A stretch of DNA of 21,996 bases from Candidatus Coatesiibacteriota bacterium. GTDB lineage: Bacteria; B130-G9. Both the position numbers and the translations under genes were made by a program. The DNA lies in NCBI GenBank assembly GCA_016929465.1, contig JAFGIT010000066.1:1-21996 (forward strand), in the 5' to 3' direction. The notes under the pieces were generated by a model. That model worked only from the letters and a program-made list of their open reading frames with translations, was not told the DNA's origin and ran no database searches. Position 1 is the first letter of the stretch; each line of letters begins with the position of its first letter. Below are positions 15,148 through 21,996 of this stretch, in pieces.

Positions 15148-16182
15148 CTATTGCCCGCAGATGCGCCTTTCGTCATTGTCGGTCATTCGCGCCCTTCCAT
15201 TCGGGGCTGTCAGAGGCCTCGAGATATGCTCCGCTGATCGCCCGTAAGCCTCATAAGCGTCGATTATTTTCTGAACCAGATTATGCCTCACTACGTCTGC
15301 GGATGTAAAATAAAGAAACTCGATGCCCTTTATCGCGGAGAGGACTGACTGAACCTGGACGAGACCGGATATCTGATTGGGCGGCAGGTCTATCTGCGTG
15401 ATATCTCCGGTGATCACCGCCCGTGAGCCTTTCCCAAGTCTCGTAAGAAACATCTTCATCTGTTCCGGCGTGGTGTTCTGCGCCTCATCCAGAATTGCGA
15501 AGCTGGAGTTCAGAGTGCGGCCCCGCATATAGGCAAGCGGGGCGATTTCAATAGCGCCGCTTTCAATCAAGTGCGTGGTCTTTGTCATAGGAATCATATC
15601 ATAGAGTGCGTCATAGAGTGGCCTTAAATAAGGCATGACCTTTTCCTTCAGGTCCCCCGGTAAGAAGCCGAGCCTCTCTCCCGCCTCGATGGCCGGTCTC
15701 GCGAGGACTATTCGCTTGACCTTCTTCTCAACGAACGCTGAAACGGCAATAGCCATGGCGAGATACGTCTTGCCGGTTCCCGCAGGCCCAATCGAGAAGA
15801 CTATGTCGCATGTCTGCATCAGGCGGACATAGCGCTTCTGGTTCTCTGATTTGGGATAGATGTCGGCGTCACGTGACGGTACCCTGACCTTCTCGGAGAA
15901 CAGCGCGGGTAAATCAACCTCCCTATCACGCATATAGGCGTGAACGGAATCGGTTATGAGAGCGTCATCTACCTGCGGGTGTCGATCAAGTAGCAAGGCA
16001 ACCTTGCGGAGAAAATCCTCGGCCAAAAGGACCTTGTTATCTTCGCCGCGGATCTTGATCTTACTGCCGCGTGAGATGAGGACTACGCCGAATTCATCCT
16101 CTATGAGTTTAGAACCCGAATCGTAGGAACCAAGAAGTCGCCTGAGACTCTCGTCCCCCGCAAAATCTACGATTCTTTCCAT
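15148..16182 (-). CDS. phoH: PhoH-like NTPase (YbeZ)
   Basis: 344 aa, typical for YbeZ. An N-terminal KH-like region (GVVLISRGSKIKIRGED) precedes a RecA-like NTPase core with Walker A GPAGTGKT (132-139), ARPAIEAGERLGFLPG, and Walker B FAILDEAQN (228-236), then TGDITQIDLP as sensor. PhoH proteins are ATPases/predicted RNA helicases that work with YbeY. The gene heads the phoH-pgpH-ybeY-corC run. It starts 77 nt after the stop of the LysM protein, and no strong promoter was found in that gap, so transcription may come from the promoter at 17171-17199. No good SD precedes the ATG. Confidence 0.95.
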   Translation of the reverse strand: MERIVDFAGDESLRRLLGSYDSGSKLIEDEFGVVLISRGSKIKIRGEDNKVLLAEDFLRKVALLLDRHPQVDDALITDSVHAYMRDREVDLPALFSEKVRVPSRDADIYPKSENQKRYVRLMQTCDIVFSIGPAGTGKTYLAMAIAVSAFVEKKVKRIVLARPAIEAGERLGFLPGDLKEKVMPYLRPLYDALYDMIPMTKTTHLIESGAIEIAPLAYMRGRTLNSSFAILDEAQNTTPEQMKMFLTRLGKGSRAVITGDITQIDLPPNQISGLVQVQSVLSAIKGIEFLYFTSADVVRHNLVQKIIDAYEAYGRSAEHISRPLTAPNGRARMTDNDERRICGQ

Positions 16183-16259
16183 CTTATGGAGAAAATCTGC
16201 GGCTTATATCGAACGACGCAGACAATGCTACTCCGATGAAGTCGCAGAATCTCGGAACA

Positions 16260-17090
16260 TTACCTCCCGTCGTAGAGGCTCCACACTCCGCGTGTGCTGG
16301 CCTCATGTCTGGCTTGCCCCTTATCTCCCTCGGTCACATCCAACGGGATCTCAAAGACCTGACCCGGGAAAATCAAATCGGGGTCTTTGATCTGGTCCCT
16401 GTTGGCGCTATAGATCAGTGGCCAAAGGAATGGATCGGAATAGGTATCAGCATAACCGGCGATACGCCACAGGCACTCGCCCCTGACGACCGAGTGCTCA
16501 ATCGACTTGGGAGCGGCTGCGACAGATGATGCGTAGTTCTCAACGTCAGCCAAAAGCTCTTTGGCTCCAGAGAGAAGCGACATACTTCCATTCTCGGCCA
16601 GCAGAAGGTCGCAACCAGGCCCGTCTATTTGAGACCGCACCCTCGTGGCCATCCCGCGCAGGGAGCTCAATCTAGCCATGAATGGTGCCGCGCCTTCATC
16701 GTCTCCGAGCCCATTCAAGCTATCAGCAATATCCGACAGCAGTCCGTCTGCATCTGAGAGGTTCCTCTCGGCAACCGCACGGGCGTTGTCACCTCTGCCG
16801 ATGGCCTCTTCCTTGGCTCTCTCAGCCAGCGCCTTGGCCTCGATGGCGAGGTCCTTGGCATTCTTCTCCTTGTTGTCGGCCGCCGTACGAGCCTCATTCA
16901 GCTTCCGCTGAGCCTCCTGATACGTATCCGATGCGTAAATGTCGCTGCAGACTTCCTTCGAATCAGAAATGCTAGCTGAGGCTGCCTCCAGCTCCATATC
17001 AGGGCGTTTGTAAAACATGCAGCAAGCTGCCTGTAATCCGGCGAGCACAACAACAAAGATAATCAAAGCACACCGCTTCGCGATTGCCAT
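16260..17090 (-). CDS. Envelope protein with coiled-coil (DUF4398-like) region and C-terminal LysM domain
   Basis: 276 aa from ATG 17090, chosen over 17120 because GGGAGGA lies 6 nt upstream and the product then opens with an export signal (MAIAKRCALIIFVVVLAGLQAACC). The Cys pair suggests a lipoprotein, but the residues before it do not make a textbook lipobox. Residues about 35-140 are Ala/Glu/Lys-rich and helical (EAQRKLNEARTAADNKEK), like DUF4398-type periplasmic coiled coils. The C-terminal 50 residues form a LysM fold: HSVVRGECLWRIAGYAD and FPGQVFEIP. LysM binds peptidoglycan, so the protein probably bridges membrane and wall. It has its own promoter and precedes the phoH cluster. Confidence 0.85.
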   Translation of the reverse strand: MAIAKRCALIIFVVVLAGLQAACCMFYKRPDMELEAASASISDSKEVCSDIYASDTYQEAQRKLNEARTAADNKEKNAKDLAIEAKALAERAKEEAIGRGDNARAVAERNLSDADGLLSDIADSLNGLGDDEGAAPFMARLSSLRGMATRVRSQIDGPGCDLLLAENGSMSLLSGAKELLADVENYASSVAAAPKSIEHSVVRGECLWRIAGYADTYSDPFLWPLIYSANRDQIKDPDLIFPGQVFEIPLDVTEGDKGQARHEASTRGVWSLYDGR

Positions 17091-17096
17091 CTTAAG

Positions 17097-17103
17097 TCCT
17101 CCC
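17097..17103 (-). promoter_or_regulatory. Shine-Dalgarno deciding the LysM-protein start
   Basis: Minus-strand GGGAGGA, 6 nt before ATG 17090. The upstream in-frame ATG at 17120 has a much poorer site. Confidence 0.6.
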
Positions 17104-17170
17104 ATCTTGAACGAGTCCATTTCCTATTGCCATTTCTTCATAGTCCCCTATTTTAGGAGCTCTGCCGTTC

Positions 17171-17199
17171 ACTCTAATCCGATGCCAGCCTGATGTCAA
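17171..17199 (-). promoter_or_regulatory. Sigma70-like promoter upstream of the LysM/phoH cluster
   Basis: Minus-strand TTGACA (17194-17199), 17-nt spacer, TAGAGT (17171-17176; 4 of 6 to consensus). It lies about 80 nt upstream of ATG 17090, in the gap after the acyltransferase gene, and could drive the LysM gene and possibly phoH through corC. Confidence 0.55.
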
Positions 17200-17283
17200 G
17201 CACAATAAGGAAGGGCACATCCGTTTCCATTCAGCGAGAATCACGAAGAGCCTGGATGGCCCTTAGCCATCGGGACCGAATGC

Positions 17284-18219
17284 TCATTTGTTCCTGCGCT
17301 TCCTCCATCGATGCGTTATCCACGACCACTCCTCCGGATGTCGCCGAATGGTATTTTCGATAATCGCAGCCATGGCCGCTGTATTGCTCTCGATAAAAGC
17401 CTCATCGTCGGCATAGTCGGGCGGATTGAGGGGAGGTTCTATGACTATTCTCTGGCGCATGCCGCCCAACCTGTATATGAAAACCGGCAGAATCGGAGCG
17501 CCCGAGCGCAGGGCAAACATGGCCGGCCCCTTTGGTGTCGGCACTTCATACCCGAAGAACTCCACAAATACTCCCCCTTTACGGGCCTCTTCATCGGCGA
17601 TCACGCACACCACCTCGTTCTCGCCAAGGCGACGAATGACTTCCCTTGTTGCCCCCCACGGAGGATCTCGCGAGATGATGTTCAGCCCCATCTCGAGGGC
17701 TCTCTCAGATATCAGTGAATTCAGCCTCTCCGCCTTCGGCATATTGACGATCGTCGAAAAGGCGAATCTCTCGAATCCAAGCCTGAGGCATTGAAGCATG
17801 AAATTCCCGAAGTGCGCCCCGAGTAGAATCGCCCCTTTGCCCGAACTGAGGGCCGTCTCGAGATGGTCCAGCCCTTCTACCTCGATCAGCTCCCAAATCT
17901 TCTCCCGGTGGCCTGCCATCCAAACAACCTGGAAGGCGTTGACGAGCAAAAGCTGGGCCGTTCTTTTGCCGATGCGGCACATTTCCTCCTCGGTCAATTC
18001 TGGAAACGCGAGCCTCAAATTGCTTTGCGCGAGCTCCCTGCTCTCTCTCATCAAAATCCGCGCGACGCTCCCGATTATTCGCCCGAATCGCTCCAGAAGA
18101 GAGAGAGGGAATAATGGCAATATATGGAGCAGGGCCTTGAGAAGCTGGAGTCCAATCCAATATTTGATTGCTCTACTGACGGACTTGTATCTTCTCTTGA
18201 GCCTCTTCGAGAATCTCAT
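17284..18219 (-). CDS. LpxL/HtrB-type lysophospholipid/lipid A acyltransferase homologue with altered catalytic motif
   Basis: 311 aa from ATG 18219, which overlaps the stop of the radical SAM gene as TGATG; a longer reading from 18303 would run 85 nt into that gene. It matches the late-acyltransferase family: one N-terminal hydrophobic stretch (about 19-45), QSNLRLAFPEL, ILLGAHFGNF, VEFFGYEVPTPKGPAMFALRSGAPILPVF and the C-terminal HPEEWSWITHRWRKR. Family members transfer an acyl chain to lipid A precursors at the inner membrane, using a His-X4-Asp/Glu dyad. Here His136 is present but the acidic position is Met141, so the normal dyad is incomplete. It may act differently or be inactive. Translational coupling ties it to the radical SAM partner. 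Confidence 0.88.
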   Translation of the reverse strand: MRFSKRLKRRYKSVSRAIKYWIGLQLLKALLHILPLFPLSLLERFGRIIGSVARILMRESRELAQSNLRLAFPELTEEEMCRIGKRTAQLLLVNAFQVVWMAGHREKIWELIEVEGLDHLETALSSGKGAILLGAHFGNFMLQCLRLGFERFAFSTIVNMPKAERLNSLISERALEMGLNIISRDPPWGATREVIRRLGENEVVCVIADEEARKGGVFVEFFGYEVPTPKGPAMFALRSGAPILPVFIYRLGGMRQRIVIEPPLNPPDYADDEAFIESNTAAMAAIIENTIRRHPEEWSWITHRWRKRRNK

Positions 18220-19271
18220 CACTCTCGCCTGGATGATCGCCGATGGGCATACCAGGCCTCCGGAATTCTCAGCGTTGTTCCCGTCTCGCACGCGACCTGG
18301 CAATCACGGCACTTGCGGGCATCCTCCAGAGCGGCCTTTCCCCTGGTAGATCGCAGAATTGATGCGAGGTCAAATCCGTCCTCCAGGACGTTCCCCATAC
18401 GAATCTCGGCGGGGCAGCTACTGTTAGGATAGACCGAGCCATCTGCATCGATGAAGATTATCAGCCGTCCGGCCCAGCAGTCGAACTGACGGCCCTTTCC
18501 CTCCAAGAGATCTAGTATGATAGCCCGCTTCAGCTCGTAGCTCTCCGATTGCTGTCTTCTCAGGACTACTGCTAGCTCTCTCGACTGTCTCTCGCCGAGA
18601 GCAGGGGGTTCGTTTTCTTTTCGATAGATCACGCCCGACATCGGCACAATGAGATTCAAGTTGATGGCTCGCTCCTCGCAGTATCTAAGCATCGGTTCGT
18701 ATTGCTCGTAGTTTTCATCCGTTGCCGTGTAGTTGACCTCGACCTTCAATCTCTTATGGCCGTTCTCTTTGCTCAACGAAAGCAGGGACGCTAGGGCGGC
18801 GCTCGCCTTCGCGTAGGCGCCCTCGACGCCGCGTATCCGATCGTGGACCTCACCGAGCCCATCGAGCGAGACGATGACCATAAGCTGCTTGCGGAAAGAG
18901 AGTATCTCACTTGCAAGGGCCATGAGACGATCATTAAGAAGGGCATTCGTGTTAATGTTGATCGATGCACTGGGGAACCGCTCCGTAACCAGCCTGATGA
19001 TGTCGCCAAGGTCCTTCCGGAGCGTAGGCTCACCACCCGTGAAGGAGACATGCTTGATCCCGGATAGGAACTTCGCGCTCTCGCTGAACACCCTTTCGTA
19101 ATCGGCGAGTGACAACTCTCGCTCGAGCGGCTTCTGCCAGGCATTGCACATCCTGCACCGCGCGTTGCATCTCGATGTTACCGCGAGGCGCAACTTGCGT
19201 GGTCTTATCAAGCCCACCCGATCCAGTAAGTGATACTTCGCGGTCCTCAGAAGAGCATTAGCTGATTTCAT
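18219..19271 (-). CDS. Radical SAM protein with SPASM/twitch-like C-terminus
   Basis: 350 aa. The cluster-binding CNARCRMC (Cys35, Cys39, Cys42) and the SAM-contact SFTGGEPTLR (GGEP at 79-82) identify a radical SAM enzyme. VIVSLDGLGEVHDRIRG follows the usual barrel layout. The C-terminal part has Cys265, Cys286, Cys321, Cys324 and Cys328 arranged as C-AGR, IDADGSVYPNSSC, GNV and CxxCxxxC, like the SPASM/twitch domains that bind extra Fe-S clusters in peptide- or sugar-modifying enzymes. Substrate is unknown; no short precursor peptide is obvious nearby. Its stop overlaps the start of the acyltransferase, so a shared lipid or envelope role is possible (inference). It is transcribed away from trpS; no clear promoter or strong SD is seen. 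Confidence 0.9.
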   Translation of the reverse strand: MKSANALLRTAKYHLLDRVGLIRPRKLRLAVTSRCNARCRMCNAWQKPLERELSLADYERVFSESAKFLSGIKHVSFTGGEPTLRKDLGDIIRLVTERFPSASININTNALLNDRLMALASEILSFRKQLMVIVSLDGLGEVHDRIRGVEGAYAKASAALASLLSLSKENGHKRLKVEVNYTATDENYEQYEPMLRYCEERAINLNLIVPMSGVIYRKENEPPALGERQSRELAVVLRRQQSESYELKRAIILDLLEGKGRQFDCWAGRLIIFIDADGSVYPNSSCPAEIRMGNVLEDGFDLASILRSTRGKAALEDARKCRDCQVACETGTTLRIPEAWYAHRRSSRRE

Positions 19272-19339
19272 GGGCCCGAGGTTACATCGTCGCGCACGCT
19301 AAGGGAAGTGAGTGGACAATCGATCTCGACAATCTCCTC

Positions 19340-19368
19340 TTTACCTCCGCGCAGCTCGGCAATATAAT
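19340..19368 (+). promoter_or_regulatory. Sigma70-like promoter for trpS-scpA-scpB
   Basis: TTTACC (19340-19345; 4 of 6), 17-nt spacer, perfect TATAAT (19363-19368). Predicted transcript start near 19375 gives a leader of about 120 nt before the trpS TTG. Confidence 0.65.
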
Positions 19369-19389
19369 AGAATTATTGGATAGCTGGAT

Positions 19390-19465
19390 CGCCCGTTCTT
19401 GCCTTTGTTTGGGGAGGCCCTCGGGCCGCGAAGGCGTTGCGTCAGGGGCGGACGTAGAACGGGCG
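19390..19465 (+). promoter_or_regulatory. Structured trpS leader: 10-bp inverted repeat followed by T-run
   Basis: CGCCCGTTCT (19390-19399) pairs exactly with AGAACGGGCG (19456-19465) around a 56-nt loop that holds an inner GGCC/GGCC hairpin near 19416-19427. CCCAGTTTTTCTATT follows, just before the trpS ribosome-binding site. The layout resembles an attenuator or translational switch. No T-box specifier or T-box consensus was recognised. Confidence 0.45.
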
Positions 19466-19495
19466 CCCAGTTTTTCTATTGGAGAATTGACAGTT

Positions 19496-20476
19496 TTGAA
19501 GAAGACAATTGCCAGCGGAAACCGTGCATCGGGAAGGCTTCACCTGGGTCATTTCCAGCTGCTTAAATATTGGGTCACCCTACAGGACGAATATGACTGC
19601 TATTACTTCGTTGCGGACCTGCACGCGCTGACCACGATGTATCAGGACACCAGGGAAGTTGCCGAATACAGCAGGGATATACTCATTGACTGGTTGAGTG
19701 TCGGACTCGATCCCGAAAGGAGCACGCTCTTCGTCCAGTCGCAGGTCCCCGCGCATTCGGAGCTATTCGTGCTATTCTCCATGTTCTCGCAGCTCGGGAG
19801 GCTGTACAGGCTTCCAACCTACAAGGAACGCCTGCGAGAGGATGAGACGCATTCGCTCGTCACCCTCGGGTTTCTCGGCTATCCGGCGCTCCAGGCGGCC
19901 GACATATTGATCTATCGCGCCCACGCGGTTCCCGTCGGGCTGGACCAGGCCTCCCACGTCGAGCTCACTCGCGAGGTCGCGCGCGGCTTCAATCGGCTCT
20001 ATGGCAACGTATTCCCAGTCCCGACGACGCTCCATCCCAAGGTCGCAAACCTCTCCGGAACTGACGGACGCAAAATGAGCAAATCATACGACAACTGCAT
20101 ATATATATCGGATGGTCCCGACGCCCTTCAGAAAAAGATCGGGACCATGTTCAGCAATCCAGAGCGTAAGAGGCGCTCCGACCCTGGCGATGCGGAGAAA
20201 TGCAACGTCTATGAGTTCCATAAATGCTTCACCGACGCAGAGACGGTCGTCCGAATAAAGGCGGAGTGCGCGGATGCCTCGATCGGATGCGTCGATTGCA
20301 AGAGGATACTCCTCGAGAACATGATCGAAGCTCTCTCGGGGCCGCGGGAGAAAAGGAAACGACTCGAGGCTGACCACGCCTATCTGGATGAAGTGCTCCG
20401 AAAGGGGAGGGAAAGAGCCTGCATTGCTGCCGATGCGACCATGAGAGAAGTCAAAAAGGCTGTGGGGCTGCTATAG
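19496..20476 (+). CDS. trpS: Tryptophanyl-tRNA synthetase
   Basis: 326 aa if started at TTG 19496, the usual TrpS length and opening (MKKTIASGNRASGRLHLGHF). A longer in-frame reading from 19376 would add 40 low-complexity residues overlapping the structured leader. GGAG at 19481-19484 is 11 nt before the TTG, a long but usable spacing. The class I HIGH motif is HLGH (16-19) and KMSKS is at 193-197. FVADLHALT, YPALQAADIL and VPVGLDQASHVELTRE are TrpS-specific. It charges tRNA-Trp in the cytosol. Its stop overlaps the scpA GTG by one base (TAGTG), so the three genes form an operon behind the promoter at 19340-19368. Confidence 0.96.
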   Translation: MKKTIASGNRASGRLHLGHFQLLKYWVTLQDEYDCYYFVADLHALTTMYQDTREVAEYSRDILIDWLSVGLDPERSTLFVQSQVPAHSELFVLFSMFSQLGRLYRLPTYKERLREDETHSLVTLGFLGYPALQAADILIYRAHAVPVGLDQASHVELTREVARGFNRLYGNVFPVPTTLHPKVANLSGTDGRKMSKSYDNCIYISDGPDALQKKIGTMFSNPERKRRSDPGDAEKCNVYEFHKCFTDAETVVRIKAECADASIGCVDCKRILLENMIEALSGPREKRKRLEADHAYLDEVLRKGRERACIAADATMREVKKAVGLL

Positions 20477-21291
20477 TGGGTCTTGGCGAATCGGATAGCG
20501 CCGAGTTTGAAATTCAGGTCGGAGGCTACTCCGGCCCTTTAGACCTCTTCGTGTATCTCATAAAGCAGGAAGAGCTCGACGTCCTATCGGTCTCAGTACT
20601 TAGTATCGTCAAGAACCTTGCCAAGTTTCTCTCTGAGAGGTCCTGTGACCTCGATGCTGCGGGCGATGCCCTGCTCCTTACAGCAGACCTCTTATATCTC
20701 AAGTCCCGTCTCCTCTTGCCCGACCTCGTTGTCGATGATGAGCTGGAGGACGAGCTTGCACAGCCCTCATCGATCCTGGTTCAGCGGATCCTTCAGTACG
20801 AAGAAGCGCGGGCGCTCGCCGAAGGGCTTGCAGAGAAGGAGGAAGGACGTCGCGCGCTCTGGTTCTCAGGAGACTCGAGCGCGTATGTCGAGAAGGAGGA
20901 AGACGACCTCGTCGGCGCGAGCATAGTTGACCTTGCGCTATCTTTCGTGGGGCTCTTGACGCGAGAAGAGGCTGAACAAGTGCAGTATATCGCTCGCGAG
21001 AGATACTCGATAGCAGAGACCGTCTTGCGCATGGTCGGCTTCTTGAAGGAAAAGCGATCTGTTTCGATGCGCGAGATATTCGCACACGCACGCGACGTCG
21101 AGGAGAAATTGGCCTATTTTCTCGCGCTCCTCGAGCTCGTGAAATTCTCGCTCGTGGCAGCAGTTCAGCGAAGGGATTCATTTAACATCACGCTGAGGCT
21201 AGTCGGCGAAGCCGACATCGACAGGCTGCGCCTCGAACTCGGAGTTGAGGAGAAGGATGATGGGGCATTTGAGCTCGCGTCGATGCAGTGA
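20476..21291 (+). CDS. scpA: Segregation and condensation protein A (kleisin)
   Basis: 271 aa, full length, GTG start overlapping the trpS stop by one base. The ScpA opening is clear: FEIQVGGYSGPLDLFVYLIKQEELDV, followed by VSVLSIVKNLAKFL and DALLLTADLLYLKSRLLLP. The C-terminal winged-helix part includes VSMREIFAHARDVEEKLAYFLALLELVKF. ScpA bridges the SMC heads and, with ScpB, forms the condensin that organises and segregates the chromosome. No strong SD is seen, so translation probably depends on coupling to trpS. scpB follows. Confidence 0.96.
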   Translation: MGLGESDSAEFEIQVGGYSGPLDLFVYLIKQEELDVLSVSVLSIVKNLAKFLSERSCDLDAAGDALLLTADLLYLKSRLLLPDLVVDDELEDELAQPSSILVQRILQYEEARALAEGLAEKEEGRRALWFSGDSSAYVEKEEDDLVGASIVDLALSFVGLLTREEAEQVQYIARERYSIAETVLRMVGFLKEKRSVSMREIFAHARDVEEKLAYFLALLELVKFSLVAAVQRRDSFNITLRLVGEADIDRLRLELGVEEKDDGAFELASMQ

Positions 21292-21374
21292 CGGATTCTC
21301 AATGTGTTTGTCTTTCAGTGTCATGGACAGGGGCTTGTTTCAGCCAACTCGTTGAGCAGGATGTGATCATATTG

Positions 21375-21996
21375 ATGGAATCTGGCTGCGAGGAGCAGGA
21401 TCGGGATATGGAGGAGAAGCTCGGCGACAACACGCTTCGGCTTGTGATCGAAGCGGTGTTGTTCGTGGCCACATCTCCGGTCTCGCACGAGCAGCTAACG
21501 GGCCTGTTTGGGCCGAGCGTCTCCAAAGAGGACGTCAAGTGCGCAATATCGTCGCTCTGGGAGAAATACGAAAAGGACGAGAGTTCTCTTCAGATTGTCG
21601 AGATCGCAGGCGGATTCAAGATGACGACACGGCCACACTATGCGGGATGGATAGAGAAATTCTTCACGCGGCGGCGGAAGGTTTCTCTCACGAAGGCGAG
21701 CCTCGAAGTCCTATCGATTATTGCCTACCAACAGCCTGTCACGATAGCTCAAGTCGATCACGTTCGCGGGGTCGATTCAGCAGGTGTAGTTCGGGGATTG
21801 TTGAAGCACAATCTCATTGCGATCAAGGGCCGGAAGAAGGCTCCGGGGAGACCTATTCTCCTGGCCACTACAGATAAGTTCTTGGATCATTTTGGATTGT
21901 CTAGCCTGGATGAGCTTCCGCGGCCAGAGGAGGTTGCGGGCGGAGCACGGCTTGAGTCTCAACAGGAGGGAGAGATTCCCTTTGTTGAACTGACTC
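21375..21996 (+). CDS. scpB: Segregation and condensation protein B (3' end outside window)
   Basis: At least 207 residues; the frame runs off the window end. Family features: LRLVIEAVLFVATSPVSHEQL near the start, LQIVEIAGGFKMTTRPHYAGWI, and the second winged helix ASLEVLSIIAYQQPVTIAQVD, VRGVDSAGVVRGLLKHNLI and GRPILLATTDKFLDHFGL. ScpB dimerises and binds ScpA in the SMC complex. The start is uncertain. ATG 21375 has AGGATGTGATC just upstream; ATG 21408 also has purine-rich GAGGAG/CAGGA upstream; and the frame stays open back to a GTG at 21288 that overlaps the scpA stop (GTGA), which would add 29 atypical Cys-rich residues. 21375 is preferred. Confidence 0.93.
   Translation, partial: MESGCEEQDRDMEEKLGDNTLRLVIEAVLFVATSPVSHEQLTGLFGPSVSKEDVKCAISSLWEKYEKDESSLQIVEIAGGFKMTTRPHYAGWIEKFFTRRRKVSLTKASLEVLSIIAYQQPVTIAQVDHVRGVDSAGVVRGLLKHNLIAIKGRKKAPGRPILLATTDKFLDHFGLSSLDELPRPEEVAGGARLESQQEGEIPFVELT

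Noticed and set aside
17255-17271. GATGGC/GCCATC hairpin 12 nt after the acyltransferase stop as a terminator
   Set aside because: Only 6 bp and no T-tract on the minus strand; too weak to call.
18220-18303. Longer N-terminus for the acyltransferase
   Set aside because: It would overlap the radical SAM gene by 85 nt; the TGATG start gives family length and coupling.
19376-19495. 40-residue N-terminal extension of TrpS
   Set aside because: It begins at the predicted transcript start and overlaps the structured leader; TTG 19496 gives a standard TrpS opening.
19370-19495. T-box riboswitch in the trpS leader
   Set aside because: No AGUGA-type stem I motif or T-box consensus could be seen, although the leader is structured.

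Overview
The window looks like a chromosomal segment of a Gram-negative, probably anaerobic bacterium from a poorly sampled lineage. This rests on gene content: surface-polysaccharide assembly proteins, a lipid A-type acyltransferase homologue, an oxygen-sensitive 2-oxoacid:ferredoxin oxidoreductase with a phosphate acyltransferase, and several non-textbook variants of conserved families. GC content is moderate, a little over half by eye. No rRNA, tRNA, CRISPR array, transposase or integrase was recognised. The species cannot be named from the sequence alone.

Region 1 (1-5016, + strand) is the end of an exopolysaccharide/O-antigen locus. It holds a fused glycosyltransferase/polyprenyl-phosphate sugar-phosphotransferase (5' end outside the window), an O-antigen ligase/polymerase-like membrane protein with a long TPR tail, an 82-aa two-helix membrane protein that overlaps it by 4 nt, and a 40-aa Trp-rich one-helix microprotein behind a near-ideal Shine-Dalgarno. 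Region 2 (5199-8620, +) is a compact energy operon: ptb-like phosphate acyltransferase, iorA and iorB. Together they can oxidise aryl or branched 2-oxoacids to acyl-CoA plus reduced ferredoxin and convert acyl-CoA to acyl-phosphate. The kinase that would make ATP is not in the window.

Region 3 (8639-11175) holds a hairpin-rich convergent junction, a secreted sulfatase-modifying-factor-like protein on the minus strand with its own promoter, a 440-nt gene-free stretch with several hairpins, and a crotonase-type enoyl-CoA hydratase on the minus strand.

Region 4 (11304-17199, minus strand) reads, in transcription order, LysM/coiled-coil envelope protein, phoH (ybeZ), pgpH-type 7TM-HD phosphodiesterase, ybeY, corC (ybeX). 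This is a widespread RNA-maturation/stress cluster, here carrying a predicted c-di-AMP hydrolase. The YbeY lacks the normal third zinc-ligand histidine.

Region 5 (17284-19271, minus) is a translationally coupled radical SAM protein and LpxL/HtrB-like acyltransferase; the acyltransferase lacks the acidic residue of the HX4(D/E) catalytic motif. Region 6 (19340-21996, +) starts at a good sigma70-type promoter with a structured leader and encodes trpS, scpA and the first part of scpB (tryptophan charging and chromosome condensation).

No obvious defence or mobile system was found. The most interesting leads are the small membrane proteins behind the TPR-tailed polymerase, the two enzymes with altered catalytic residues, the structured trpS leader and the hairpin-rich gene-free stretch.
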